A stretch of 64,000 nt of DNA from Desulforhabdus sp. TSK (GTDB lineage: Bacteria > Desulfobacterota > Syntrophobacteria > Syntrophobacterales > Syntrophobacteraceae). The notes beneath the pieces are model-generated. The model made no database searches, had not been told where the DNA came from, and was given only the letters and a program-made list of their open reading frames with translations. This document shows, piece after piece, positions 8,700-17,956 of this stretch. Every line of letters starts with the position of its first letter. Position 1 is the first letter of the stretch. Location of the stretch: the NCBI RefSeq assembly GCF_022836495.1, contig NZ_BQXM01000021.1, positions 1-64,000 on the forward strand. Direction: 5' to 3'. Position numbers and translations under genes: made by a program.

Positions 8700-9620
8700 T
8701 CATCTGTGGGCCTGGATCTGCCTCGGCCATGGCTGATAGGGTCGCGTTTTCCACCTTCTGTGGACCCAGAACCATTGTTCGGGGTTTCTCCGCACGTACG
8801 CTTCAATCACCCGGTTGAACCTGGCCGTGTTTTCTTCGATATCCATGGTGGTGTCGCCCGTCCTGACAATGGGGATTTCAGGCTCGATGATCAGTTCGTA
8901 CCGCCCGTCCGGTCGGCGGACATTGTAAGCGGGGAGAACGGGAGCACCCGTGCGCAGGGCCAGCACGGCCAGGGCCTTGTTGGTTCCCGCCAGTTCGTTG
9001 AAAAACGGCACAAAGACCGCGTCGTACCAGTCCGTGTTCTGATCGATGAGGAGGGCGACAATCTCTCCCTTCCGGAGCAGCCGCAGCACCTGCCGCACCG
9101 ATCCCCGTTTCTGGATGGTCTTGTTGCCGGCCTGGCAGCGCATCTGGCCCACCATGCGATCGAAAAACGGGTTGTCGAGAGGGCGCACCACGATATTGAA
9201 GGGCAAATAGCGCATGGAAAATCCCACCGCCATGAGCTCCCAGTTGCCGAAATGCGATGTCACGACAAGCAGGCCCTGTTTCTTTTCCAAAGCGGCCTGC
9301 AGATGCTCTCCTCCCCGAAAGGTGGCGAACTGATCCAGGTTGTCGTGGTTCAGGGCCCGGACGTAGGGGATTTCCATCACGACCCGGGCCAGGTGGTCAA
9401 ACACCTCCCGACAGATTTCTTGACGCCTCCCTTCGTCCAACTCGTCCCCAAAAGCCATTTTCAGATTTTCCAGGGCAATCTTACGATGGCGCTTGTCCAT
9501 GCGGTACCAGAGCCGTCCCAGCGCGGCTGCTATCCTGCGGTTCGTCTCGCGGGGCATGCGGGCCATTCGGTCCAGGATGCGCTCCAAAATGCGCTCGGCG
9601 ATGCTTTTCTTTGAATTCAC
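8700..9620 (-). CDS. lpxL: Lipid A late acyltransferase, LpxL/HtrB family
   Basis: The protein carries the LPLAT core with the catalytic HX4E box in VVTSHFGNWELMAVGF and the later ALLIDQNTDW block, as in enzymes that move an acyl chain from acyl carrier protein to Kdo2-lipid IVA at the inner membrane. I choose a GTG start at 9620 (VNSKKSIAERILERI) because AGGATC lies seven bases upstream and it gives 306 residues, the usual family length. An ATG at 9677 would add 19 residues and lies just five bases after the msbA stop at 9682. The C-terminal EQWFWVHRRWKTRP is also typical. Confidence 0.85.
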   Translation of the reverse strand: MNSKKSIAERILERILDRMARMPRETNRRIAAALGRLWYRMDKRHRKIALENLKMAFGDELDEGRRQEICREVFDHLARVVMEIPYVRALNHDNLDQFATFRGGEHLQAALEKKQGLLVVTSHFGNWELMAVGFSMRYLPFNIVVRPLDNPFFDRMVGQMRCQAGNKTIQKRGSVRQVLRLLRKGEIVALLIDQNTDWYDAVFVPFFNELAGTNKALAVLALRTGAPVLPAYNVRRPDGRYELIIEPEIPIVRTGDTTMDIEENTARFNRVIEAYVRRNPEQWFWVHRRWKTRPYQPWPRQIQAHR

Positions 9621-9681
9621 ATTAGATCCTGACTTTTCGCCATTATTTCCAGAACCATCACCTCGCGAAAGCGGCATGACT

Positions 9682-11457
9682 TCAATCTGCCCGCCCTCGC
9701 ATCTTTGAAATGTCGGCGAAGGGCTCGCCCGAAGCTTCCATGTGGGAAAACTGCAGGTGGTAAAGGCGATGATATTCCCCATTCCTTTGGAGCAAATCCT
9801 CGTGACAGCCCTGTTCCACAATCTTGCCATCGACCAGGGCGACGATGAGATCGGCGTGCATGATGGTGGAAAGGCGATGGGCGATGACCAGCGTCGTGCG
9901 CCCTGCCATGAGGTTCTCCAGTGCTTTTTGTACTTCCAGTTCCGATTCGCTGTCAAGGGACGAGGTGGCCTCGTCCAGAATGAGAATGGGCGCATTCTTG
10001 AGCAGGGCGCGCGCGATGCAGAGCCTTTGCCGTTCACCGCCCGAAAGAAGTGTTCCCTGTTCTCCCACAGAGGTGTCGAACCCCTGGGGCATCTTCATGA
10101 TGAAATCGTAGGCGTTGGCGGCCTTGGCCGCGGCGGTGATCTCCTCTTCGCTCTTGTGAATGCTTCCGTAGGCGATGTTGCTGCGCACCGAGTCATTGAA
10201 GAGGATGGATTGCTGCGTCACGATCCCGATTTGCGAGCGCAGGGAAGCGAGGGTGACATCCCGGATATCGATACCGTCGATGAGAATCGCTCCCTCCGTG
10301 ACTTCGTAGAAACGGGGGATGAGATTGACCAGGGTCGTCTTGCCCGATCCGCTCACCCCCACAAGGGCGACGATCTTGCCTGCCGGGACTTCCAGGGAAA
10401 TGTCCTGCAGGACGGGTTCCTCTCCGTAGCGGAAGTGAACATGCTGCAATTGAATGCCCTGCCGAATGGGAGGCAGGATACGAGCGTCGGGTTTGTCCTG
10501 GATCTCCGGCTCCGTATCGAGAATGTCGAAAACCCGGTATGCCGCGGCGACTCCCTGTTGCAGCGTGTTGTTCATATTGCTGAGGCGTTTCACCGGTTCG
10601 TAAAGCATCAGGAGGGCCGCCATGAAAGAGAAGAAGCTTCCTGGTGTGGAAACCCCCATGATGACGTTGTAGCCTCCGTACCAGATGATGAAAACGATGC
10701 CCAGGCCTCCCAGGAGCTCCATCACAGGGGAGGAGAGGGCCCTGACGGAAACGGACTTCATCATGTAGTCCAGGAACTTCTGGTTCTCCCTCCCAAAGCG
10801 TGCTCTCTCGTAATCCTCCATGCCGAAGGCCTTCACGATGCGTGCGCCTCCCAGGGTTTCGTGGAGGATGACCGAGAGGTCGCCGATGGACTGCTGGCTC
10901 TTGCGGCTGAAGCGGCGCAGCATGCGTCCGAATTTGATGATGGGGTAAAATGCGAAGGGCAGAATGATGACGGCCATGGAGGCCAGCTTCCAGTCGCGGT
11001 AGAAAATGACGCCCACAAGGCCCACGATGCTGAAGGAGTCCTTCAGGAGTCCTGTGACGGCGTCGGAAACAGCCCCCTGAATCTGCGCCACGTCATTGGT
11101 GATGCGCGACATGAGGGTGCCTGTGGGGGTCCGGTCGAAGAAGGAAAGGGAGAGCGACTGAATGTGATCGTAGATCTGCTGGCGCAGCCTGGCGATGATG
11201 TGCTGGCCCACCGCATTCATGAGATAGGAATTTCCCCAGGCGCAAACTCCCTTCAGGATGAACATGAACAGTACCACCGCGGAGAGGATTTTCAGCATGT
11301 CCATCTGCTTGTTCATGAAAATATCGTCCAGCACCGGTTTGATGAGATAGGCGGATGCCGCTGTGCAGGCCGCGATGCCCATCATGCAGACCATGGCCAG
11401 AGCCAGCCGGTTCCGGTGGGGTTTGACATATTGAAACATGCGTCTATAGATGTTCAT
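9682..11457 (-). CDS. msbA: Lipid A export ABC transporter, permease-ATPase MsbA
   Basis: The 591-residue half-transporter has six membrane helices in the first 300 residues and an ATP-binding domain with Walker A (GVSGSGKTTL), the signature LLSGGERQRL and Walker B (ILILDEATSSLD). MsbA flips lipid A core from the inner to the outer leaflet of the inner membrane. The start at 11457 overlaps the waaF stop as ATGA, so translation is coupled. Its position between waaF and the acyltransferase gene matches a lipid A maturation role. Other type I exporters share the fold; the context makes MsbA the best call. Confidence 0.88.
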   Translation of the reverse strand: MNIYRRMFQYVKPHRNRLALAMVCMMGIAACTAASAYLIKPVLDDIFMNKQMDMLKILSAVVLFMFILKGVCAWGNSYLMNAVGQHIIARLRQQIYDHIQSLSLSFFDRTPTGTLMSRITNDVAQIQGAVSDAVTGLLKDSFSIVGLVGVIFYRDWKLASMAVIILPFAFYPIIKFGRMLRRFSRKSQQSIGDLSVILHETLGGARIVKAFGMEDYERARFGRENQKFLDYMMKSVSVRALSSPVMELLGGLGIVFIIWYGGYNVIMGVSTPGSFFSFMAALLMLYEPVKRLSNMNNTLQQGVAAAYRVFDILDTEPEIQDKPDARILPPIRQGIQLQHVHFRYGEEPVLQDISLEVPAGKIVALVGVSGSGKTTLVNLIPRFYEVTEGAILIDGIDIRDVTLASLRSQIGIVTQQSILFNDSVRSNIAYGSIHKSEEEITAAAKAANAYDFIMKMPQGFDTSVGEQGTLLSGGERQRLCIARALLKNAPILILDEATSSLDSESELEVQKALENLMAGRTTLVIAHRLSTIMHADLIVALVDGKIVEQGCHEDLLQRNGEYHRLYHLQFSHMEASGEPFADISKMRGRAD

Positions 11458-12500
11458 GAATCTTGTTGCCTTTTCAAAAGCCGGCGCACCGCATCCAGAA
11501 CATCGTCCACCTGGATGGCCTCCATGCAGCGGTGATCCGAGGGGCATTGTCGTTTGAGGCAGGGAGCGCACTCAACAGGCTTGCGCACCAGCTGGAAGTG
11601 CGAACAGAGCGGAGATGTCGTCGTGGAATCCGTTGGCCCGAACAGGGCCACGATGGGAACGGAATAGGCGGCCGCCACATGCATGGGACCGGAGTCATTG
11701 GTCACCAGGCACGCGCATTGGGAGAGGAGTGCCATCATCTCACGCACGGACGTTTTTCCGATGAGGTTGAGGGCCCTGGATTGCATGGCCGCCTCGATGT
11801 CCCGCCCCAGTTCCCGCTCTGCAGGCCCTCCCGTGAGAAGGATGCGGGCTCCGTATTCCCGGGCGAGAGCATCCCCCACGGCGGCAAAGCGCCCGGGGAG
11901 CCAGCGTTTGGCGGAGCCATAGGCTGCACCTGGATTGATGGCCATCCAGCGCCCGTCTTCCAACCAGGTTCGAGCCCGCTCTAGTTCTTCCTCCGTGGAA
12001 AAAAGCTTCAGGTGCCCATCTCCTCCGGAAATATTGAGTTTTTTTAATAAATTCAGGTAATACTCCGTATGGTGCAGTGCACGTTCCCTTCTCCCCAGGG
12101 GAATGCCGTGTGTGAGCAGAAAGCCGCGGCCGTCCGTCCGGTATCCCGCCCGGCGGGGGATCCCGGAGAGAAATGCAATGACCGCTGCTTCCAGTGCATT
12201 TTGAAAGAGAAGAGCCAGATCGAAGCGTTCATGACGCAGCGTGGAGGCAAGCCGCCATAACCCCTTTGCTCCGCGGTGGATTCCTTTCTTGTCGTAAATC
12301 ACCACACGGTCGCAGGAGGGATGCGGAGAAAAGAGCTCCGAAACAAGGGGGGAGGCCAAAACGACCAGCTCGGACCGGGGAAAAGCCGCCCGGACGGCTC
12401 CCATGGCGGGAGTCGTCATGACGGCGTCCCCGATCCAGTTGGTGGAACGGATCAAAATCTTATGGATATTATTTGTGTCTAGGGCTGCAGCAGAAGCCAT
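11454..12500 (-). CDS. waaF: Lipopolysaccharide heptosyltransferase II
   Basis: A 348-residue GT9 protein with KILIRSTNWIGDAVMTTPAM at the N-terminus, GAAYGSAKRWLPGRFA in the middle and TNDSGPMHVAAAYSVPIVAL near the end. The IRSTNWIGDAVM form is characteristic of WaaF, which adds the second heptose to the inner core. The ATG overlaps the upstream binding-protein gene by 22 bases and its stop overlaps msbA as ATGA, so the gene is embedded in one long minus-strand operon. Confidence 0.88.
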   Translation of the reverse strand: MASAAALDTNNIHKILIRSTNWIGDAVMTTPAMGAVRAAFPRSELVVLASPLVSELFSPHPSCDRVVIYDKKGIHRGAKGLWRLASTLRHERFDLALLFQNALEAAVIAFLSGIPRRAGYRTDGRGFLLTHGIPLGRRERALHHTEYYLNLLKKLNISGGDGHLKLFSTEEELERARTWLEDGRWMAINPGAAYGSAKRWLPGRFAAVGDALAREYGARILLTGGPAERELGRDIEAAMQSRALNLIGKTSVREMMALLSQCACLVTNDSGPMHVAAAYSVPIVALFGPTDSTTTSPLCSHFQLVRKPVECAPCLKRQCPSDHRCMEAIQVDDVLDAVRRLLKRQQDS

Positions 12501-13672
12501 TTACCCTTTTCAACCTTTACCATGACCATGGAATCCGTTCCCAGCCCGTTGTGATCCTCCGCAGACAGGTTGTAAATGCCGCTGATGCCCACGTAACCCC
12601 GAGTCTGCTCGATGGCCGCGCGCAGGGCTTCAGGATCGGTTCCCACCTGTCGCATGGCGCCGGCCAGGAGATAGATGGCATCCCAGGCATACCCTGAGTG
12701 TGTATTGATGGGGTACTGCTGATCGTAGTGATAGGTGTTCGTATAAAGAGCGACGAATTCTTTGATGACGGCTTTTTGAGGATCGGTCTCCGGGAGCTGG
12801 TCCACCACCATGAGCTTCGTGGAGGGCATGATGCTTCCCTCGGCGGCTACACCCGCAAGCTCAATATACTTGGGATCGGGCTGCCCATGGCACTGATAGA
12901 GGGGAATGGTAAGCCCCAATTGCTTGACGTTCTTGGCCACGCGGGCTCCCGCCGGGCCGATGGTCCAGCAGATGACGGCCTGGGCGCCGCTGGCTTTGAT
13001 CTTGACCAGCTGCGGGGTCATGTCCGTATCCGTCACCCCAAACGCTTCTTCAGCGACAATTTCCAGGCTAAACTGAGGGGCCAGGTCCTTCAGAGCATTG
13101 AGCCCGTCTTTGCCGAACCCGTCTGTAGCAGTCAGCAGAGCGATCTTAGTGATCTTTTGAGCCTGAAGCGTTTCATATGTCTTTTTCACTGCCACGGCCG
13201 TGCGTTGAGGCGTCTTGAATGTCCAGCGGAACGGGCCGAATTTTCCACCGGCGATCACGGGGTCTCCCCCGATGGTCATGACAATGGGAATATGGGCGGT
13301 GTCTTCAATGTAGGATTTGACCGCCATCCCTTCATCCGTTCGCGTGGGGCCGATGAGGGCGATGACCTTTTCCTTCTCCACAAGGCGCTTGGCTTCCATG
13401 AGCGCTTTGGTGGGATCGCTTTCCGTGTCGCCCACTACCAGTTCGATGGGGCGTTTATGGATTCCGCCCTCTTTGTTGATCTTGTCCACAACCATCTGAG
13501 CGACGAGCTTGGTGGGAGTTCCAATGGTGGCGGCGGGACCGGAGAGGGCGAAAAACGCTCCGATTTTGATGGGCTCCTCGGCCGCCGACGGAGGCGGCAG
13601 GCACCAGGGGAGCAGCACCAACAATCCCACGAGACTGATCCAACGCGCCCTCAGTAGAAGTCTGTTCATCAT
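12479..13672 (-). CDS. Branched-chain amino acid-type ABC transporter substrate-binding protein (LivK-like)
   Basis: The start at 13672 (first of two ATGs) is set by GAGGAGG seven bases upstream; the frame runs further up but only as a shadow of the next gene. The 397-residue product has a signal peptide (residues 1-31, ending PPPSAAEE) and then PIKIGAFFALSGPAATIG, the beginning of a type I periplasmic binding fold. Homologs bind branched-chain amino acids, amides or aromatic acids. No permease or ATPase genes are nearby. Sitting just after a phenylacetate-CoA ligase-like gene, it may capture an aromatic acid, but this is inference. Confidence 0.82.
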   Translation of the reverse strand: MMNRLLLRARWISLVGLLVLLPWCLPPPSAAEEPIKIGAFFALSGPAATIGTPTKLVAQMVVDKINKEGGIHKRPIELVVGDTESDPTKALMEAKRLVEKEKVIALIGPTRTDEGMAVKSYIEDTAHIPIVMTIGGDPVIAGGKFGPFRWTFKTPQRTAVAVKKTYETLQAQKITKIALLTATDGFGKDGLNALKDLAPQFSLEIVAEEAFGVTDTDMTPQLVKIKASGAQAVICWTIGPAGARVAKNVKQLGLTIPLYQCHGQPDPKYIELAGVAAEGSIMPSTKLMVVDQLPETDPQKAVIKEFVALYTNTYHYDQQYPINTHSGYAWDAIYLLAGAMRQVGTDPEALRAAIEQTRGYVGISGIYNLSAEDHNGLGTDSMVMVKVEKGKWLLLQP

Positions 13673-13694
13673 TGCTTTCCTCCTCATTTTGGGT

Positions 13695-14993
13695 TTAGCT
13701 CTCCAGCGTTCGATGGTCAAAGACTCTCTTGCTCTTGCGATCCGTGCGCGGAAGCGTTCCGTATTCCAGGACTTCCACGCGTGTGCGCACGAGGATCTGC
13801 TCACGGACTTCCGATGCCACAAGGTCTGCCAGGCGCCGATCCGCGTCGGGGGAATTTTCGTCGGTCCGCTCGACCTTGAGATGCATTTCATCCCGGCCGT
13901 CTTCCCGGCGGTAGAGATGCACCTGGTATTCGCTTCCCAAACCGTGGATCTGCGACAGCACGTGATCGATCTGGCCCGGATAGATGTTGACCGCACGGAA
14001 AATGAACATATCGTCGGAACGGCCCATGAGATGATCATGGCGGGGAAGAGGGTTGCCGCAGGGGCAGGGCTCCGGGATGAGGCGCGTCAGGTCTCGAGTG
14101 CGGTAGCGGATGAGGGGCGCGGCCTCCTTGCGGAGACTGGTCACGACCATCTCTCCCATTTCGCCCGGGCGCACCGGCTCCAGAGTCTCAGGATCCAGGA
14201 TTTCCAGGATGTAGTAATCCGCCCAGTAATGAACCCCCTGGTGGGCCATGCATTCAAGGCCAATGCCGGGCCCGTAGAGCTCCGTCAAACCGGGGATGTC
14301 GAAGAGGTGCTCCGCTCCCGTGATTTCCTGAATCCTCTGGCGCATCTTCTTGCTGTGGCGTTCCGCGCCGAAAATGAACTTCTTGAGGGCAATGCGGTCC
14401 CTCAACCCACGCTGCTCGATCTCTTCGGCGATGAGCAGGGCCATGGAGGCCGTGGCGCAAAACACGCTGCTCTGCATGTCCTCGAGCATCTGGCAGTGAA
14501 TCTCGGTATTGGCAGGCCCGACGGGAACCGACAGAGCGCCGAAGCGCTCGGCACCCAGCTGAAATCCCACTCCGGCGGTCCACAGCCCGTACCCGACGGC
14601 AATCTGGACTCTGTCCTCGCGGCTCAGGCCGGCCATCTCGTAGCAGCGTGCGAACATGCTCGCCCAGTCGTTCAGATCCTTTTGAGTGTAGCAGAGCACC
14701 TTTCGTTTTCCCGTGGTGCCCGAGGATGCATGGATGCGAACGATTTTTTCGAAGGGAACGGACCGCAGGGGGAAAGGGTAACCTGATTGCAGATCATGGG
14801 CCGTGACAAAGGGCAGACGGCGCAGGTCATCCAGCGTACGGATGCTGTCGGGCGAAACCCCTGCCTCATCGAGGCTTTTTCGATAATGAGGTGAGTTGTG
14901 GTATGCGTGTGCCACGGTCCATTTCAGCCCCTCCAGCTGCAGGGCTTCCAATTCCTCGTGAGAGGTGAAGGCTGGCATGAAAGAAACACTCAT
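13695..14993 (-). CDS. paaK: Phenylacetate-CoA ligase family protein (PaaK-like)
   Basis: The start at 14993 (MSVSFMPAFTSHEELEALQL) gives 432 residues, the usual PaaK length, with GGAG about ten bases upstream. The AMP-binding P-loop is HASSGTTGKRKVLCYT, followed by PGLTELYGPGIGLEC and TRDLTRLIPEPCPCG, with a C-terminal lid domain that includes GRSDDMFIFRAVNIYPGQID. Enzymes of this family activate phenylacetate or related aryl acids to CoA thioesters using ATP, often feeding anaerobic aromatic or amino acid breakdown. It heads the operon that continues into the binding protein and LPS genes. The actual substrate is not certain. Confidence 0.85.
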   Translation of the reverse strand: MSVSFMPAFTSHEELEALQLEGLKWTVAHAYHNSPHYRKSLDEAGVSPDSIRTLDDLRRLPFVTAHDLQSGYPFPLRSVPFEKIVRIHASSGTTGKRKVLCYTQKDLNDWASMFARCYEMAGLSREDRVQIAVGYGLWTAGVGFQLGAERFGALSVPVGPANTEIHCQMLEDMQSSVFCATASMALLIAEEIEQRGLRDRIALKKFIFGAERHSKKMRQRIQEITGAEHLFDIPGLTELYGPGIGLECMAHQGVHYWADYYILEILDPETLEPVRPGEMGEMVVTSLRKEAAPLIRYRTRDLTRLIPEPCPCGNPLPRHDHLMGRSDDMFIFRAVNIYPGQIDHVLSQIHGLGSEYQVHLYRREDGRDEMHLKVERTDENSPDADRRLADLVASEVREQILVRTRVEVLEYGTLPRTDRKSKRVFDHRTLES

Positions 14994-15254
14994 TGAGCAG
15001 ATCTCCTTTGCGTGAAGCACCTCGATTTTGTTCCCCGTTTCCATATCACAAATGAGTCTGAATTTTGACAAAAACTGCAAAAAAATCCTGCAGACAACCG
15101 ATCCTCCCCTGGATGGGAAAAAAACAGGCGAAAAAGGAGGGGATCGCTGAGAATAGCTTTGACAAATGTTCCCGGGAAAGACTATGAATCTGAGGCGCTT
15201 CATGTGGATGAATCTTAGTTTTTGTTACAATTACACTCATTTGGTTGCACCGAT

Positions 15255-15992
15255 ATGCACACAGTCCCCAAAGTCTCCATCATCGTCCCCATTCGGAACG
15301 AGGCGGAAAACATTGCCTCGCTGGCAAGCGAAGTGACGTCGGCCATGAGCGGAACCGTCTGGTCCTGGGAATGCCTTTGGGTGGACGACGGCTCGGACGA
15401 CGCGAGTCTTTCCATCCTGAAGGACCTCTGCCGAAACGATTCGCGTCACCGGTACCTGTCCTTCGAGAGGAACGCCGGCCAGTCCGCGGCGCTATGCGCC
15501 GGGTTTCAGATGGCCCGTGGGGAAATTCTGGCCACCATCGATGGGGATGGACAAAACGATCCATCCGATCTTCCCAGGGTGGTGGCAATGGTAGCCGATG
15601 GCGGAACGGATATGGCCAACGGGTACCGAGCCCGACGTCGGGATACCCTCATGCGCAAGCTGTCGTCCCGCATCGGCAATGGCTTCAGAAATTTCATGAC
15701 GGGGAAGACTGTCAGGGATGTGGGATGTTCCACGCGCGCCTTCCGGAGGGAATATGTGCAGTCCCTGCCTCGATTCGCGGGAATGCACCGCTTCCTTCCG
15801 ACCTTGGTGGCCATGCAGGGGGGGCGTTTGGCGGAAACTCCCGTCAATCATCGCCCCCGCCTGAGGGGGCAGAGCAAATACGGTCTTCACAACCGACTCT
15901 GGGTGGGCCTGGCGGACACGTTCGGCGTCCTGTGGCTGCGGAAGAGGGCCTTCCGTTATAGAATCGCTTCTTCCAGTGAAATGGAAGAGTGA
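15255..15992 (+). CDS. DPM1-like family 2 glycosyltransferase without membrane anchor
   Basis: From the ATG at 15255 the product is 245 residues; a TTG eleven codons earlier is also open and neither has a convincing ribosome site. It has VSIIVPIRNEAENIASL, a DDGSDD block and the ATIDGDGQNDPSDLP motif that binds metal and nucleotide sugar. Unlike the 3488-4438 protein it lacks C-terminal membrane helices, matching the short dolichol-phosphate-mannose synthase type. It lies back-to-tail with an ArnT-like transferase gene, so it may make that enzyme's polyprenyl-linked sugar donor. Confidence 0.8.
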   Translation: MHTVPKVSIIVPIRNEAENIASLASEVTSAMSGTVWSWECLWVDDGSDDASLSILKDLCRNDSRHRYLSFERNAGQSAALCAGFQMARGEILATIDGDGQNDPSDLPRVVAMVADGGTDMANGYRARRRDTLMRKLSSRIGNGFRNFMTGKTVRDVGCSTRAFRREYVQSLPRFAGMHRFLPTLVAMQGGRLAETPVNHRPRLRGQSKYGLHNRLWVGLADTFGVLWLRKRAFRYRIASSSEMEE

Positions 15993-16094
15993 ACCGTCAC
16001 GGCAGGCTCTTAGCCGTTAGCCATTAGTTATTAGCTCAATAGTATTGATAGATTACGCGAGAGCACTACAACAGCTGACAGCTAATTTCAAGCC

Positions 16095-17804
16095 TCACGG
16101 AGCTGTAGCCTTCTGTGCGGAATACACCTTCAAGGTTACCCATCGGCCTTTGGAATAGTGGAAGCCTTTCATCGTGCGGGCGACCTGCAACGCGAGACCC
16201 AATTCCTGTGCCTTTGCCAGAAAGGCGGGCTCCACTTTTTGGGTCAGGACGGCCAGGGTATCCGGCCGTGCCGACAGAGCCTCGGCCGCCTCTTCCGGAG
16301 AAAGCAGGCCGGTTTGGGTCCCTGCCAGAAAAACCAGGCTGGGCTCATGGTATCCCGCGGCAACGAGGGGAGGCAGCGCGGTGCCCGGGGGCTTGTCCAG
16401 TGCGGCAATCTCTCGCACGATGGTGTTGCTCAGCCAGAAAGTGCCGACCTGCGGCAAAATGGTCTGAAGAGCCGGCCCGAGGATGAGAACGGCTCCCAGA
16501 ATCGCAGCTGCCAGGCCTGCTGCTACCTGCCGGCGTCGAAGATACCACACCATGCTTCCCAGGGTGACCGGAGCGACGAGGATGGGCCAAAGACTCCAGG
16601 GATCGAACCTGCCGTCCGGAAGCCACGGCATCAGCGCGGTGCCTGCGGCCAGGACGCCTCCCACGAAGAGCCCCAAGGCCATGGAAAGCCAGGCGGGCCA
16701 GAAGCGGGGCCATTGAAAATCCGCCTTCTGTGCGGCAAAGGCCGCCTGTGCCGTCAGCAGGGCCAACGCAGGGTAGGCGGGCAGAATATAGTGGGGGAGC
16801 TTGGTGGGGACCAGTTCAAAAAGTACCCACGCGGGGAGGATCCATGCCAGCAAAAAGCGGACTTCAGGCCGCTGCCGTTGCTTCCACGCCCATAGAAGGG
16901 TTGGACCGAGGAACAGCGAGCCGGGCCAGAATGTTAGAGGGAGCAGCAGCAGGTAATACCCCGGCATGAATCCATGGGATTCCTGACCCGAGACCAGTTT
17001 GGGGAGGAGATCCTTCCCGATGGCGTCGGTAAAAAACGCTCCACCTGTGGCCTTGGTGATGGCGATGCCCCAGGGAAGCACCATGAGCGCCACTCCCAGG
17101 AGACCAAGCAGGGGATGGAGCCCCTTCAACCGATCCAGTGCTCTGCGGTCCATGGCGATCAGGGCTGCGAGAGTCAGGAGGGTCACGGTGGGGACGATGG
17201 GGCCTTTGATGAGGATGCCGGCCCCCTGGGCAAACCAGAAGATGACAGCCGGCCCCAGGGTGCTTCGGGAGACATCTTCCGGCTGCCTCAGATACAGGGC
17301 GGCCAGAGCTCCCTGAGATGCCACAACGGCAGCGAGCAGTACTGCGTCCGTCGTGGCTTGGTGGGCTTCAAAAATCAGGAGGAGCGAGCCTGCCAGGAGC
17401 CCCGCGCCGAGGAAGGCGCCCTGGGGGTCCGTCATCCTTCTTCCCCACATGAATGTGAGCAGGACGGCCAGCGTGGCTCCCAGGAAGGAGGGAATACGGT
17501 ACGGCCAGATGTGGCGGGACGCATTGCCTCCCAGTGTCTTCACGACCCCCGCCTGGAGCCAGTGAATGCCGATGGGCTTCTTGTGGCGCGGCTCCTCCTG
17601 GAAGCGGATGCGCACGTAATCCCCGCTTTCGACCATCTGCCGAGAGGCCTGAGCAAACCGTGCTTCGTCGCGATCGATGGGGGGTAGTGTCACCAGTCCT
17701 GGAAGGTACAGGGCGGCACAGAGAAGTGCCAGCCATGCATATGCTCCGGCTCCTTTGAAATAAAGCTGCACGGTTTCTCCTGTTTGAAAGCTTGAACCTG
17801 CCAT
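16095..17804 (-). CDS. ArnT-like polyprenyl-phosphate glycosyltransferase (GT83/GT39)
   Basis: The 569-residue protein has about twelve membrane helices. The first periplasmic loop reads LPPIDRDEARFAQASRQM, which carries the acidic pair essential in ArnT, followed by EEPRHKKPIGIHWLQ. ArnT moves 4-amino-4-deoxy-L-arabinose from undecaprenyl phosphate to lipid A phosphates in the periplasm and so lowers negative charge. A soluble periplasmic domain occupies the last 110 residues. No arnA/B/D genes are in the window, so a different sugar is possible. It converges with the glycosyltransferase at 15255. Confidence 0.83.
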   Translation of the reverse strand: MAGSSFQTGETVQLYFKGAGAYAWLALLCAALYLPGLVTLPPIDRDEARFAQASRQMVESGDYVRIRFQEEPRHKKPIGIHWLQAGVVKTLGGNASRHIWPYRIPSFLGATLAVLLTFMWGRRMTDPQGAFLGAGLLAGSLLLIFEAHQATTDAVLLAAVVASQGALAALYLRQPEDVSRSTLGPAVIFWFAQGAGILIKGPIVPTVTLLTLAALIAMDRRALDRLKGLHPLLGLLGVALMVLPWGIAITKATGGAFFTDAIGKDLLPKLVSGQESHGFMPGYYLLLLPLTFWPGSLFLGPTLLWAWKQRQRPEVRFLLAWILPAWVLFELVPTKLPHYILPAYPALALLTAQAAFAAQKADFQWPRFWPAWLSMALGLFVGGVLAAGTALMPWLPDGRFDPWSLWPILVAPVTLGSMVWYLRRRQVAAGLAAAILGAVLILGPALQTILPQVGTFWLSNTIVREIAALDKPPGTALPPLVAAGYHEPSLVFLAGTQTGLLSPEEAAEALSARPDTLAVLTQKVEPAFLAKAQELGLALQVARTMKGFHYSKGRWVTLKVYSAQKATAP

Positions 17805-17956
17805 GAAAGGGTTGCCATCGATTGTTCAATGCCTGCGTTTATAAAGAAAACTTCAGGCAGAACGACGGATAGGCAGCATAGGAGAGACCGTGCCAAATGG
17901 CAAGGATGTTTCAAAAGCAGCAACACCAACTTCTTTGAGAGGTCGTACCCTGGGCC

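Noticed and set aside
9742-11535. 597-codon plus-strand open frame
   Set aside because: It lies fully opposite msbA, whose ATPase motifs prove the minus-strand gene. Its translation is His/Asp/Gly-rich as expected of a shadow.
13509-14786. 425-codon plus-strand open frame
   Set aside because: It is antisense to paaK and the binding-protein gene, both of which have clear family motifs.
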